Shown: positions 1-8,839, counted from the stretch's first letter. The stretch: 27,388 nt of DNA from an uncultured Bacteroidales bacterium (GCA_937886455.1 CALGCU010000288.1:1-27388); one strand, 5' to 3'. A program made the numbers and translations. The notes: generated from the sequence alone by a model not told the origin.

Positions 1-1089
1 CAACGGATTGCATCTTCTGAACAGTTTCAAATGATTGTGACCTACTTGTTTGGCGCAGAAGCAGCACCCACATTCTTACAACAGTTCCGACAAATAAAAA
101 CAATTGATGCGTTTCAATGTAACATAATCTTGGATTTTCTGGTCAGATTAAGAAAATCTACTACGGGGGGAGTAAGATTGAGTGATTTTACTAAACTACG
201 CTATCGGTCTAATCTCTTCATAACGAATCATCGTGACATTGTACTCGATTCGGCATTCCTCAATATGTGCTTGTGTGAAGACGGAGTGAGAACATCGGAA
301 ATTGCCATTGGAGACAATTTGTTGATTTATCCATGGATTGCTGATTTGGTAAGACTCAACAAAAGCTTTATCGTAAAAAGAAGTGGTACTCCTCGTGAAT
401 TGTTGCAAAACTCCATTAGAATGTCTGCCTACATAAGGCATGACATAACTGAACGCCAGGAGTCTGTATGGATTGCTCAACGGGAAGGACGTTGCAAAGA
501 CTCAAATGACCGCACGCAAGAAAGCCTACTCAAAATGTTGGCGCTCTCAGGGGAAGGAAGCATGGCGAAACGACTCAAAGAACTCCACATGGTGCCCATA
601 TCAATATCCTATGAATATGACCCATGTGACTACCTCAAGGCAAAGGAATTTCAACTGAAAAGGGATAATCCGAACTATAAGAAAACACCGGCTGACGACC
701 TGCTGAGTATGAAAACAGGAGTGATGGGACAGAAAGGAAGGGTGCATTTCTATGTCTGTGAATATATGGATGATTTCTTTGATGAATTAGACAAAAAAAC
801 AACGGATAAAGCGGAGCAATGTAGTGCAATAGCGCAGGAAATTGACAGAAGAATCCATGCCGGATATGAACTCTTCCCAGGACATTGGGTAGCACTCGAC
901 TGGCTAAAAGGAACACAACAATTCACACATTGCTACACGCAGGAGGAAAAGGAACAGTTTGAAGCGTATATCAAACAACAACTGGATAAAATTGACCTGC
1001 CTAATAAAGATGAAGAATTTCTACTGGATAAACTACTGTCTATGTATGCTAATCCGGTTATTAACTACCTTAATGCAAAAAAAGGATGA
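1..1089 (+). CDS. Glycerol-phosphate/lysophospholipid acyltransferase, 5' end outside window
   Basis: Membrane-associated acyltransferase of the PlsB/PlsC superfamily, expected to acylate a glycerol-phosphate or related lipid in phospholipid synthesis. The first ATG is at 31, but the frame is open back to base 1 and the upstream residues (RIASSEQF) read like family sequence, so the true start lies before the window. Visible motifs are NHRDIVLD (block I), FIVKRSG (block II-like) and QREGRCKDSNDRTQ (the EGR-type block III). The stop overlaps the coaD start as ATGA, so the two are translationally coupled. The family is clear from the motifs; the exact acyl acceptor cannot be told from sequence. 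Confidence 0.85.
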   Translation, partial: QRIASSEQFQMIVTYLFGAEAAPTFLQQFRQIKTIDAFQCNIILDFLVRLRKSTTGGVRLSDFTKLRYRSNLFITNHRDIVLDSAFLNMCLCEDGVRTSEIAIGDNLLIYPWIADLVRLNKSFIVKRSGTPRELLQNSIRMSAYIRHDITERQESVWIAQREGRCKDSNDRTQESLLKMLALSGEGSMAKRLKELHMVPISISYEYDPCDYLKAKEFQLKRDNPNYKKTPADDLLSMKTGVMGQKGRVHFYVCEYMDDFFDELDKKTTDKAEQCSAIAQEIDRRIHAGYELFPGHWVALDWLKGTQQFTHCYTQEEKEQFEAYIKQQLDKIDLPNKDEEFLLDKLLSMYANPVINYLNAKKG

Positions 1090-1547
1090 AAAGAGCTGTA
1101 TTCCCGGGGTCGTTTGACCCGTTTACTATAGGGCATTACTCCATTGTACAACGTGGACTGGCTCTGTTTGACGAAATAGTGATTGGAGTGGGAGTCAATA
1201 GTAGTAAAAAGTCACTGTTTACACCGCAAGAAAGAATGGAGATTATACGGCAAGCCTTTGCTGAACAACCAAGAGTGACAATACACACTTATGATTGTCT
1301 GACCATTGACTTTGCACGCTCTGTACAGGCTGACTTCATTTTACGTGGACTACGCACGGTGGCTGACTTTGAATATGAGAGAAGCATAGCGGATGCTAAT
1401 CGCAACCTCTCCGGCATAGAAACACTCACACTCTTCACGGAAGAACGATATGCGTTTATTTCATCTTCTGTGATACGTGACTTATATTCTTATGGCAAGG
1501 ATATACAAGCATTCTTGCCTCCTAATGTAACTCTACCTAAACGATAA
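1086..1547 (+). CDS. coaD: Phosphopantetheine adenylyltransferase
   Basis: Cytosolic enzyme that transfers AMP from ATP to 4'-phosphopantetheine to give dephospho-CoA, the penultimate step of CoA synthesis. At 153 residues it has the usual family length. It is a nucleotidyltransferase of the (T/H)xGH superfamily: FPGSFDPFTIGH (T14, H17) near the N-terminus and SSSVIRDL near the C-terminus match the ATP-binding motifs, and RGLRTVADFEYE is the typical middle signature. It overlaps the acyltransferase stop by 4 bases and is followed without a gap by the S41 protease gene, so it lies inside an operon. Identification is secure. Confidence 0.97.
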   Translation: MKRAVFPGSFDPFTIGHYSIVQRGLALFDEIVIGVGVNSSKKSLFTPQERMEIIRQAFAEQPRVTIHTYDCLTIDFARSVQADFILRGLRTVADFEYERSIADANRNLSGIETLTLFTEERYAFISSSVIRDLYSYGKDIQAFLPPNVTLPKR

Positions 1548-3206
1548 ATGATGAAAAAGAGACTATTCTTGTGTGCCTTAGGAATGATATGCTACACACT
1601 GGCAATGGGCAACACTACTCCTAAACATCGTCGCATTGACACGCAAATGGCGGTATATGCGGACGTAATGAGAATGTTGGATGTGTTTTATGTGGACACA
1701 CTGAATTATGAACACCTCACAACGACTGCTATCATGGCAACTGTGTCGGAGCTGGACCCATACACAGTGTATGTACCTAAGGAAAATAAGGAAGACCTGC
1801 GTATGATGACTACAGGAGAATACGGAGGGATTGGAAGTGTGATTACTCAACGCGGGGATAGTATCATCATCTCTGAACCTTATGAGGGAATGCCGGCACA
1901 ACGGGCAGGACTGAAAGCGGGAGATGTCTTGCTGAAAGTGGATGGGGTGTCGGTGAAAGGAAAAACAGTGTCGCAAGTGAGCGACATGCTGAGAGGTGTG
2001 CCACATGAAGTGATCCGTTTGAGTGTGAAAAGATCCAATGTAAAGAAGGTACTCAATTTTGAATTTGAAAGGGAAACAATTCATATTCAATCTATCGCAT
2101 ATTATGGCTGTATAGCTCCGAAAGTGGGATATGTATTGCTGAATGATTTTACTGAACATGCGGCTACTGACTTTAAGAAAGCTGTACAGGATATGGTGAA
2201 ACGGGATAGTATCTCATCACTCGTGATTGATCTTAGGGGTAATGGGGGTGGACTGATTGATGAGGCGGTAAAGATAGTGAGCTATTTTACCCCAAGGGGA
2301 ACACAAGTGGTGTCGGTCAAAGGTAAACATCCTTCTGCAGAGAGAGTGTATAAAACACTCACAGACCCTCTCTTCCCGGATATGAAACTGGCGGTATTGG
2401 TGAATAACTCATCGGCTTCTGCTTCGGAAATTGTGGCTGGAGCATTCCAAGATCTGGATCGTGGAGTACTGTTGGGAACGCGTACTTTCGGAAAAGGATT
2501 GGTACAAAACATAAGAACGGTGGGAAGTGATGGCGGAAACTTAAAACTCACTACCGGTAAGTATTATATACCATCCGGACGTTGCATTCAAGCTATTGAC
2601 TATACACATCGTAACGAAGATGGTAGTGTGGGAGCAATACCCGATAGCTTGACAAAGGAATTTAAAACCAAAGCGGGTAGAACGGTCAGAGATGGAGGGG
2701 GAGTGACTCCTGATGTACTGCTGAAAGAACGGGAGGATATTAACATCGCCTACCACTTGTTCATGCAACATGTCTTCTTTGATTTTGCAACAAACTATGA
2801 ACAACAACATGCTTCTATACTTACGCCGGATTCTTTTGTGATAACGGAAGACTTGTTTAATGATTTTGAGAAATATGTTCAAGAACGAAAATTCACTTAT
2901 ACCACCCACACGGAAAAATACCTGAAAGAACTGCATGAATGGGCTGAATTTGAAGGCTTGGATTCTTTGGTGACAACGGAATTTGCAGCACTCGAAGCAA
3001 AATTAAAGCCTAATGTCGCAGAAGAACTGAAACGTCATCGTGAAGACGTGGAAATGCTCTTGGCAGATGAAATAATCAAACGTTATTTCTATAAAAAAGG
3101 TATGGTGCAATATAGAGTGAGAAAGGATAAAGATATTCTTAAAACGGTTGAAATCTTGTTGGATGAAAAACAATATAAAGATATTCTCTCCGCTAAAAAG
3201 AAATAG
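1548..3206 (+). CDS. S41-family C-terminal processing peptidase (CtpA/Prc-like)
   Basis: Exported serine protease of the tail-specific (CtpA/Prc) family, acting in the periplasm on C-termini of envelope proteins. Residues 1-21 form a signal peptide. A PDZ domain covers roughly 90-170 (GIGSVI, GLKAGDVLLKVDG). The peptidase core follows, with SASASEIVAGAF and TFGKGLVQ; by spacing to E. coli Prc the catalytic pair is S291 and K316, with Q320 at the Prc Gln position. A C-terminal helical extension runs to residue 552. The start directly abuts the coaD stop; a second ATG follows at once (1551), so the start is uncertain by one codon. Placement beside coaD is, as I recall, common in Bacteroidetes. 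Confidence 0.92.
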   Translation: MMKKRLFLCALGMICYTLAMGNTTPKHRRIDTQMAVYADVMRMLDVFYVDTLNYEHLTTTAIMATVSELDPYTVYVPKENKEDLRMMTTGEYGGIGSVITQRGDSIIISEPYEGMPAQRAGLKAGDVLLKVDGVSVKGKTVSQVSDMLRGVPHEVIRLSVKRSNVKKVLNFEFERETIHIQSIAYYGCIAPKVGYVLLNDFTEHAATDFKKAVQDMVKRDSISSLVIDLRGNGGGLIDEAVKIVSYFTPRGTQVVSVKGKHPSAERVYKTLTDPLFPDMKLAVLVNNSSASASEIVAGAFQDLDRGVLLGTRTFGKGLVQNIRTVGSDGGNLKLTTGKYYIPSGRCIQAIDYTHRNEDGSVGAIPDSLTKEFKTKAGRTVRDGGGVTPDVLLKEREDINIAYHLFMQHVFFDFATNYEQQHASILTPDSFVITEDLFNDFEKYVQERKFTYTTHTEKYLKELHEWAEFEGLDSLVTTEFAALEAKLKPNVAEELKRHREDVEMLLADEIIKRYFYKKGMVQYRVRKDKDILKTVEILLDEKQYKDILSAKKK

Positions 3207-3217
3207 CCTATAACAAC

Positions 3218-4501
3218 GTGAAGTGGTTGCATAAAATAAACAATGTGTCACATAATCCGGTGGTGCGCAACGCAGGTAAATTGCTTTCTGCAAATGTATT
3301 GGCGCAACTATTGGGACTCTTGTTCTATCCTATTCTCACACGCTTATATGCTCCTTCTGACTTCGGATTGTTTAATCTCTTTATCAGCATAGGAAGTATT
3401 CTGTCTTTGTTTGCAACGGCTGAATATCATTACTCTGTTGCTTTGCCGAAAGAAGAAGAGAAAGCGGCTGCTTGTTTTCATGTCGGATGTGTGTGCCTGC
3501 TGTTGGTGAGCGTGTTATGTGTGGGAGCATCGTTTTTCTCCTCAGTTATTGCGGATTGGTTTAATACGCCTGAATTAGGGGCTGTCTTTCACTTGTTAGG
3601 CTTCTTTGTCTTTTTTTCTGGATTATGGAACTTACTTAATTATTGGTGGATTCGCCAAAATCAGTTTACACGTATCAGTGTCTATCAGTTAACACTGAGT
3701 GGGGGTAATGTGGTTAGTAAATATACTTTTGCTCATCTTGGTTTAATGAACAGCGGATTGATACTGGGAGCAATTGTGGGACAACTGCTGGCTACAATAA
3801 GTTGCCTGCTCGGGAAAAGCCGGGCTTTAATCACTCCTTTGTTGCGACCACAAAGTTCTGTTATGCGCTCTATGGCAAAAGAATATCGGAATTATCCGTT
3901 GTATTCGCTGCCACGTGTGCTGATTAACAATTTGGGGGCACACCTCCCGGTTCTATTGCTTACCCCGCTTTTTGGAACAACTGAATTAGGGTTGTTTGGA
4001 ATGGCTGTTACATTGGCTTTTAGACCAATTAATATGGTAGTGTCATCGCTTTATCAGGTGTTTTTACAACACTCTGGTGAACGCATACATCAACATCGAC
4101 CTATCTCATCGATGTTGTTTAAATACATGGGGCGAATGACAATGTTTGTCCTACCGGTATTTGTGGTGCTTTATATTGTACTACCAAACCTCACGGCATG
4201 GATGCTGGGTGATGAGTGGTTCACAACAGGAATATATATTCGTTTGATGTTACCATGGCTATTCTTTACCTTACTCCTTTCGCCTATGGGACATCTGGCG
4301 GATGTCTTTATGAAACAAAAGTGGTGGCTGGGATTTGAAATATTGTCATTTATTCTGCGTCTTGCGGGTTTGCTATTGGGTATGTGGAAAGGATCTATGG
4401 TGGCTACAATAGCCTACTACTGCCTTGCGGGAACATTGAGCTATTTAGTGCAACTTCCTTGCTACTTGTATTTAATTCGTCATTATGAACGTGAACTCTA
4501 A
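3218..4501 (+). CDS. Oligosaccharide flippase (Wzx-like, MOP superfamily)
   Basis: Integral inner-membrane protein of 427 residues with about 12 hydrophobic segments, resembling polysaccharide export flippases that turn undecaprenyl-linked oligosaccharides to the periplasmic face. The N-terminal stretch (GKLLSANVLAQLLG, YPILTRLYAPSDFGLFNL) is the typical Wzx signature. I use the GTG at 3218, 11 bases after the protease stop; no better start is visible. It is followed three bases later by a glycosyltransferase gene. These two are the only surface-polysaccharide genes seen, so they look like an isolated flippase/transferase pair rather than part of a full O-antigen or capsule cluster. Substrate unknown. 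Confidence 0.85.
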   Translation: MKWLHKINNVSHNPVVRNAGKLLSANVLAQLLGLLFYPILTRLYAPSDFGLFNLFISIGSILSLFATAEYHYSVALPKEEEKAAACFHVGCVCLLLVSVLCVGASFFSSVIADWFNTPELGAVFHLLGFFVFFSGLWNLLNYWWIRQNQFTRISVYQLTLSGGNVVSKYTFAHLGLMNSGLILGAIVGQLLATISCLLGKSRALITPLLRPQSSVMRSMAKEYRNYPLYSLPRVLINNLGAHLPVLLLTPLFGTTELGLFGMAVTLAFRPINMVVSSLYQVFLQHSGERIHQHRPISSMLFKYMGRMTMFVLPVFVVLYIVLPNLTAWMLGDEWFTTGIYIRLMLPWLFFTLLLSPMGHLADVFMKQKWWLGFEILSFILRLAGLLLGMWKGSMVATIAYYCLAGTLSYLVQLPCYLYLIRHYEREL

Positions 4502-4504
4502 GTT

Positions 4505-5422
4505 ATGGCATACGTCTATATTTATCCTCCAAATGATACACAAAACGATTTTATAATCGACCAAATAGAAAGATGGAAACAACAAGGCTTTGTGTGCGTA
4601 AATAGCCTCAAGGATTTCTTGAAAATTGAGTGGTTTGTCTTAAATTGGTATGAGAATATCTATGTGGGTTCGCGTTTCGCTTATTGTAAGAAACTTTTGT
4701 TTCTCTATGGCTTAGTGTTGTGCGGAAAGAAAATCGTGGTGTATATTCACAACAAACGCCCGCATGTTAAGTATGGCGCAATGCCTCATTATACACGTTC
4801 TGAACGCTTGTTGTTGCATCTGATTAGGAGGGCTACAAAGGTTGTGATACTCACTCCTACAGTTCTGCAGTATTTTGACGGAAAACTTCATCAAGCTCTT
4901 CTTAAAGCACAGGATAAGACTTTGTGTGTGCCACATCCTAACTTTGATTTCCTTTATACGGTTCCGACTATGGTTAGTCATGATGGGAATATTCGTTTGC
5001 TGGTGTTTGGACAGATAGAAAAATACAAAGGAGTGGAGATTGCCATCCAAGCAATGAATCGCTTGGAAAGAAAGGATGTGGAAATGCACATCGTGGGCTC
5101 ATGCCCATTGGAACAACAAAGGGCTTTGTGTCAACTTTCTACTAATCCGAATACCTATTTCCGCTTTGAGTTTGTGAAAAATGAGGACTTGGCTGAATTA
5201 TTCTCACCCTTTGATTATGCGGTATTCCCATTGGATACGACCAGTTGTCTTAATTCTTCTTCTGTGATATTGGCGCATTCTTTACACACACCGGTTGTGT
5301 GTCCGCATATAGCTACGCTGGATGAGATGCCTCAACAAAGCTATATATCTTATCAATATGCTACACAAGAGGAACATATTGATGTACTGGCGAAGATTTT
5401 GGACTCTTTGCAGAAAAAATAA
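4505..5422 (+). CDS. Glycosyltransferase, GT4-like fold
   Basis: Probable cytoplasmic sugar transferase acting on the oligosaccharide exported by the preceding flippase (inferred from adjacency). The C-terminal half carries the GT-B donor-domain pattern: LLVFGQIEKYKGVEIAI, EMHIVGS, then FDYAVFPLDTTSCLNSSSV followed by LHTPVVCP. The usual E-x7-E pair of GT4 enzymes is not evident: serine-rich residues and alanine stand at those places, as in subfamilies with an SSG-like loop. At 305 residues it is shorter than typical GT4 enzymes (about 350-400); the reduction appears to be in the N-terminal acceptor domain. Last gene of the operon; no hairpin terminator is visible behind it, only repeat element A. 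Donor and acceptor unknown. Confidence 0.75.
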   Translation: MAYVYIYPPNDTQNDFIIDQIERWKQQGFVCVNSLKDFLKIEWFVLNWYENIYVGSRFAYCKKLLFLYGLVLCGKKIVVYIHNKRPHVKYGAMPHYTRSERLLLHLIRRATKVVILTPTVLQYFDGKLHQALLKAQDKTLCVPHPNFDFLYTVPTMVSHDGNIRLLVFGQIEKYKGVEIAIQAMNRLERKDVEMHIVGSCPLEQQRALCQLSTNPNTYFRFEFVKNEDLAELFSPFDYAVFPLDTTSCLNSSSVILAHSLHTPVVCPHIATLDEMPQQSYISYQYATQEEHIDVLAKILDSLQKK

Positions 5423-5436
5423 TTGAAAAAACATCT

Positions 5437-5492
5437 CCGTTACCATACCGTTACCATTAGATAGGAATAAGTTTTTTATCGGACACCAATAA
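5437..5492 (+). repeat. Dispersed repeat element A with 11-bp tandem units
   Basis: Two 11-bp units (CCGTTACCATA at 5437, CCGTTACCATT at 5448) run into TAGATAGGAATAA (5458-5470), a 9-base spacer, then CGGACACCAATAA (5480-5492). The same order occurs in reverse complement at 8260-8344 behind pheT (13/13 and 12/13 identical in the two conserved blocks). It lies between the glycosyltransferase stop and the pheT promoters. I recognise no named element; no coding potential seen. Confidence 0.75.
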
Positions 5493-5558
5493 CTTTTTAA
5501 TGGCCTCTTAGTAAGATAGCATACACACCAAAGGAAGAATAAATTAAGTAAACTAATT

Positions 5559-5590
5559 TTTGTTTCTCCGCTCGGTTTTCACTATCTTTA
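5559..5590 (+). promoter_or_regulatory. Distal promoter of pheT (TTTG-20-TATCTTTA)
   Basis: TTTG at 5559-5562 and TATCTTTA at 5583-5590 are spaced by 20 bases, fitting the Bacteroidetes primary-sigma pattern except for A in place of the final G. Probably weaker than the proximal copy or degenerate. Confidence 0.5.
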
Positions 5591-5639
5591 AATAAGATAG
5601 GCTGCGGCTCGGCAATATCAAAAATTAAGTAAACTTATT

Positions 5640-5671
5640 TTTGTTATTTCACTCGCCTTGCACTATCTTTG
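5640..5671 (+). promoter_or_regulatory. Proximal promoter of pheT (TTTG-20-TATCTTTG)
   Basis: TTTG at 5640-5643, 20 bases, then TATCTTTG at 5664-5671 is an exact match to the Bacteroidetes -33/-7 consensus. It predicts a transcription start near 5678 and a leader of about 25 bases before the pheT ATG. Confidence 0.8.
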
Positions 5672-5703
5672 CAAATTGAAAAAGGATTATAATAAAGATT
5701 GCA

Positions 5704-8166
5704 ATGAATATATCGTACAATTGGCTTAAAAACTACATCAATCTATCCGAATCTCCGGAAGAAATTTCTAAAGTATTAACCTCTATTGGATTGGAAGTGG
5801 GTACCACTGAAACGGTTCAAACTATCAAAGGTGGTTTGGAAGGATTAGTGGTGGGAGAAGTGCTCACATGTGTTGAACATGAAAACTCTGACCATCTGCA
5901 TGTGACTACAGTCAATGTGGGGGGTGAAACTCCTCTGCAAATCGTCTGTGGAGCACCTAATGTGGCGGCAGGACAAAAAGTAATCGTGGCAATGGTAGGT
6001 ACAGTACTATATGCAGGTGATGAGAGCTTCACAATCAAACGATCTAAAATTCGTGGAGTGGAGTCTTTGGGTATGATCTGCGCCGAAGATGAAATAGGAG
6101 TAGGGACTTCTCATGATGGTATAATGGTACTGCCCGCTGACACCCCTGTGGGTATGCCGGCGAAAGAATACTTCCACGTGGAGGATGATACTTTGATTGA
6201 AGTGGATATCACGCCTAATCGTGCTGATGCTATCTCTCACTATGGTGTGGCTCGCGACTTGGCTGCCTACTATGCTTTACATGGAAAAGGTATCACATTG
6301 ACACGTCCCTCTGCTGAAGCATTTAAAGTGGATAATCATGCCCTGGAAATAGCAGTGGAAGTACGTAATACAAAAGCGTGTCCGCGCTATTCGGGTGTGA
6401 CAGTAAAAGGGGTAACCGTAAAGGAATCTCCTGAATGGTTGCAGAATGCTTTGCGCACCATCGGACTCAACCCAATTAATAACGTGGTGGATGTGACCAA
6501 CTACGTAATGCATGAATTGGGACAACCACTACATGCTTTTGATGCTAATCATATTACAGGTGGAAAAATCATAGTGGACACTACTCCTCAAGATACATCT
6601 TTTGTTACTTTGGATGGAGTGGAACGTAAACTGAACGAGGCAGACCTGATGATTTGTGATGGGGAATGTAAACCAATGTGTATCGCAGGGGTGTTTGGAG
6701 GACTGAATTCAGGCGTGACTGAACAAACTACCAATGTATTCATTGAAAGTGCTTACTTTGACCCTGTGTCTGTGCGTAAAACAGCACGCCGACATGGACT
6801 TAATACGGATGCAAGTTTCCGCTATGAACGTGGCTGTGACCCTAATAACACACTCTATATCTTAAAGAGATGTGCATTGCTCATTCAAGAAGTGGCAGGG
6901 GGTACAATAGCCTCTGAACCTGTAGATATCTACCCTGAAGTATTACCGGATTTCTCAGTGTCACTCTCGCTGAATAAGGTGTATCAACTCATCGGTAAAG
7001 AGATTGGAAAAGACACAGTGGAAACAATCTTGAAAGCACTGGAAATTAAAATAATCTCTGAAAATGAAGGTGATTATCAATTGGAAGTGCCTCGCTATAG
7101 AGTGGATGTACAACGTGATGTGGATGTAATTGAAGATATATTGCGTATCTATGGTTACAATAATGTGGAGATTTCTGATAAGTTGAATGCTTGTCTCAGC
7201 TACGACAAAAAACCGAATAGTCACAAGCTGCAAAATCGTGTTTCTGAACAACTGACTGCTCAAGGATTTAATGAGATACTTAATAACTCACTTACAAAAT
7301 TGTCATACTACACAGATCTACAGACTTATCCGGTGGAAAATGCTGTGAAGGTTATGAATGCCTTGAGTAATGATTTGGGTGTACTGCGCCAAACGCTTTT
7401 GTTTGGAGGATTGGAAAGTATCGCATATAATGTTAATCGCCGTAATGCAGACTTGAAATTCTATGAGTTTGGCAACTGCTACCATTATAATGCAGAAAAG
7501 AAAGACGCAGAAAAGGCATTGGCAGCCTATACAGAAGAAAACCATCTCGCATTGTGGATTACGGGTAATCGTGCACCACAAACATGGATGAGACAGAGTG
7601 AAAAAACATCCTTCTATGAACTCAAAGCGTATGTTGAAAATCTATTGTGTCGTTTGGGAGTAAATACTGCTTCTTTACGCTATGAACCAATGGGAAATGA
7701 ACTCATCGCCGAGGGAATGATGATAATCTCTCCATCTAAACGTGTGTTTGGCTATATAGGTATAGTAAGCAAGAAATTACGCAAATCATTCGACATTGAC
7801 AATGAAGTGTATTATGCTGACTTGGAATGGAATGCCCTCATGAAGGAAATACGTAATCACAAGGTAAGCTACCGTGAAATTTCTAAATATCCTGAGGTGC
7901 GTCGCGACTTGGCTCTACTGGTGGATAAGAATGTTAAATATGCCGACTTGTATGCTGCTGCCTTTGCTGCTGAGCGTAAACTCTTACGGGAAGTAACACT
8001 CTTTGATGTGTATGAAGGTAAAAATCTGGAAGAAGGAAAGAAATCTTATGCACTCAATTTTGTGCTTCAAGACAACGAAAAAACATTGAATGATAAACAA
8101 ATTGAAAATGTAATGAAACGTATTCAAACTGCATTTGAAACGCAATTTGATGCTAAATTACGTTAA
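5704..8166 (+). CDS. pheT: Phenylalanine-tRNA ligase beta subunit
   Basis: Beta chain of the cytosolic alpha2-beta2 enzyme that charges tRNA-Phe. Its 820 residues fit the family. The N-terminus (MNISYNWLKNYINL) is typical; an OB-fold tRNA-binding domain spans about 40-150 (VVGEVLTCVEHENSDHLHVT, VCGAPNV); the B3/B4 editing region (about 210-390) contains NPINNVVDVTNYVMHELGQP and FDA; the B5 domain and catalytic-like core follow (PRYRVDVQRDVDVIEDILRIYGY); a ferredoxin-fold anticodon-binding domain ends the protein (EISKYPEVRRDLALLVD). pheS is not adjacent, which is common in Bacteroidales. It is transcribed alone from the duplicated promoter and followed by a hairpin terminator. Confidence 0.98.
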   Translation: MNISYNWLKNYINLSESPEEISKVLTSIGLEVGTTETVQTIKGGLEGLVVGEVLTCVEHENSDHLHVTTVNVGGETPLQIVCGAPNVAAGQKVIVAMVGTVLYAGDESFTIKRSKIRGVESLGMICAEDEIGVGTSHDGIMVLPADTPVGMPAKEYFHVEDDTLIEVDITPNRADAISHYGVARDLAAYYALHGKGITLTRPSAEAFKVDNHALEIAVEVRNTKACPRYSGVTVKGVTVKESPEWLQNALRTIGLNPINNVVDVTNYVMHELGQPLHAFDANHITGGKIIVDTTPQDTSFVTLDGVERKLNEADLMICDGECKPMCIAGVFGGLNSGVTEQTTNVFIESAYFDPVSVRKTARRHGLNTDASFRYERGCDPNNTLYILKRCALLIQEVAGGTIASEPVDIYPEVLPDFSVSLSLNKVYQLIGKEIGKDTVETILKALEIKIISENEGDYQLEVPRYRVDVQRDVDVIEDILRIYGYNNVEISDKLNACLSYDKKPNSHKLQNRVSEQLTAQGFNEILNNSLTKLSYYTDLQTYPVENAVKVMNALSNDLGVLRQTLLFGGLESIAYNVNRRNADLKFYEFGNCYHYNAEKKDAEKALAAYTEENHLALWITGNRAPQTWMRQSEKTSFYELKAYVENLLCRLGVNTASLRYEPMGNELIAEGMMIISPSKRVFGYIGIVSKKLRKSFDIDNEVYYADLEWNALMKEIRNHKVSYREISKYPEVRRDLALLVDKNVKYADLYAAAFAAERKLLREVTLFDVYEGKNLEEGKKSYALNFVLQDNEKTLNDKQIENVMKRIQTAFETQFDAKLR

Positions 8167-8192
8167 GGCCTATTTGTAAATAAAACGAACAA

Positions 8193-8234
8193 AAAATGAG
8201 AGGTTGACTAAATTTGTAGTCACCTCTCATTTTA
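8193..8234 (+). terminator. Terminator behind pheT
   Basis: Arms AAAATGAGAGGTTGACTA and TAGTCACCTCTCATTTT pair with one bulged T around a six-base loop; the right arm ends in a short T tract. It starts 27 bases after the pheT stop. Confidence 0.8.
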
Positions 8235-8259
8235 TATTTAGAGCGATGTGGGTTTAATT

Positions 8260-8344
8260 TTATTGTTGTCCGTTAAATAAGAAATTTATTCCTATCTAGT
8301 GGTCCCGAGATGGTCCCGAGATGGTCCCGAGATGGTCGCGGGGA
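8260..8344 (-). repeat. Dispersed repeat element B with 11-bp tandem units
   Basis: Reverse-complement counterpart of element A. TTATTGTTGTCCG (8260-8272) and TTATTCCTATCTA (8286-8298) mirror A's conserved blocks. They are followed by three perfect 11-bp units GGTCCCGAGAT (8301, 8312, 8323) and a degenerate fourth (8334-8344). The 11-bp unit differs from that in A, although architecture and flanks are shared. Confidence 0.8.
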
Positions 8345-8419
8345 TGATAGGACATTTCAATAGGATGCTACGCTGGAATTTGAAAAAAGAAATCTCAACC
8401 GCATAAATACAGCGGTTAA

Positions 8420-8713
8420 GACTCACTTTTCAAGCAAATCAAGCAGAATTTCCCGTTGAGATATTTTTACGGAGAGAGTGCTAATGCCATCAAAATACAG
8501 ATATGGGTGACGCTCATAGCCAATCTGTTGTTATCGTTGCTACAAAGCTCTCTTGAGAGGAGATGGAGCTTTTCAGGGTTGGCTACGATGGTAAGGATAG
8601 TCCTGATGTATTACCTCAATATAAACACATTCTTTAACAAACCTGATGAAGACCTTAAACTGATGCTTATGGAGGCAGCAGAACCACCACCTAAGGAGGT
8701 AATAAGCTCATAA
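8420..8713 (+). pseudogene. C-terminal remnant of an IS4-type transposase
   Basis: The open frame starts right after a TAA at 8417 and reads DSLFKQIKQNFPLRYFYG, then ESANAIKIQIWVTLIANLL, and on through MYYLNINTFF. That is the conserved C-terminal end of IS4-family DDE transposases common in Bacteroidetes. The catalytic DDE region and the N-terminal domain are missing; the nearest usable start is a TTG at 8456. The fragment (under 100 residues) is therefore a decayed insertion sequence, not a functional gene. An inverted repeat AACCGC/GCGGTT sits just before it (8397-8417). Clear terminal repeats of the original element and a target-site duplication were not found, so its borders are undefined. 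Confidence 0.7.
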
Positions 8714-8740
8714 GAGGGGCTTGTCTGATATGAAAATAAC

Positions 8741-8770
8741 TCCCAACTTATCTATTTCAGCAAGTTGGGA
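8741..8770. other. Hairpin behind the transposase remnant
   Basis: Perfect 9-bp arms TCCCAACTT and AAGTTGGGA around a 12-base loop, 28 bases after the transposase stop. No T tract follows on either side. It is probably a remnant of the insertion sequence's 3' end. Confidence 0.4.
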
Positions 8771-8804
8771 GGGAATTCAAGTCTTTAGCGGACAGTAATA
8801 AATA

Positions 8805-8839
8805 AAAAACGTGCATCAGGGGTGTTGATGCACGTTTTT
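8805..8839 (-). terminator. Terminator of the yitT-like gene
   Basis: Perfect 14-bp arms AAAAACGTGCATCA and TGATGCACGTTTTT with a 7-base loop. Read on the minus strand it lies 17 bases after the stop codon and ends in a T run. Confidence 0.9.

Larger units (their letters stand above)
5541..5671 (+). repeat. Tandem promoter-module repeat upstream of pheT
   Basis: Two copies of the same segment lie 81 bp apart. Each has AATTAAGTAAAC, then TTTTTG, a CTCG core and CACTATCTTT. Between the two -7 sites (5583 and 5664) lies a full module: TATCTTTA, five bases, GATA (5596-5599), GGCTGCGGCTCGG, then the next half. Matching modules occur at 20212-20372 and 22020-22103. Confidence 0.75.

Noticed and set aside
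8301..8344. CRISPR-like array
   Set aside because: Repeats are 11 bp, directly adjacent and without spacers, so this is a tandem repeat.
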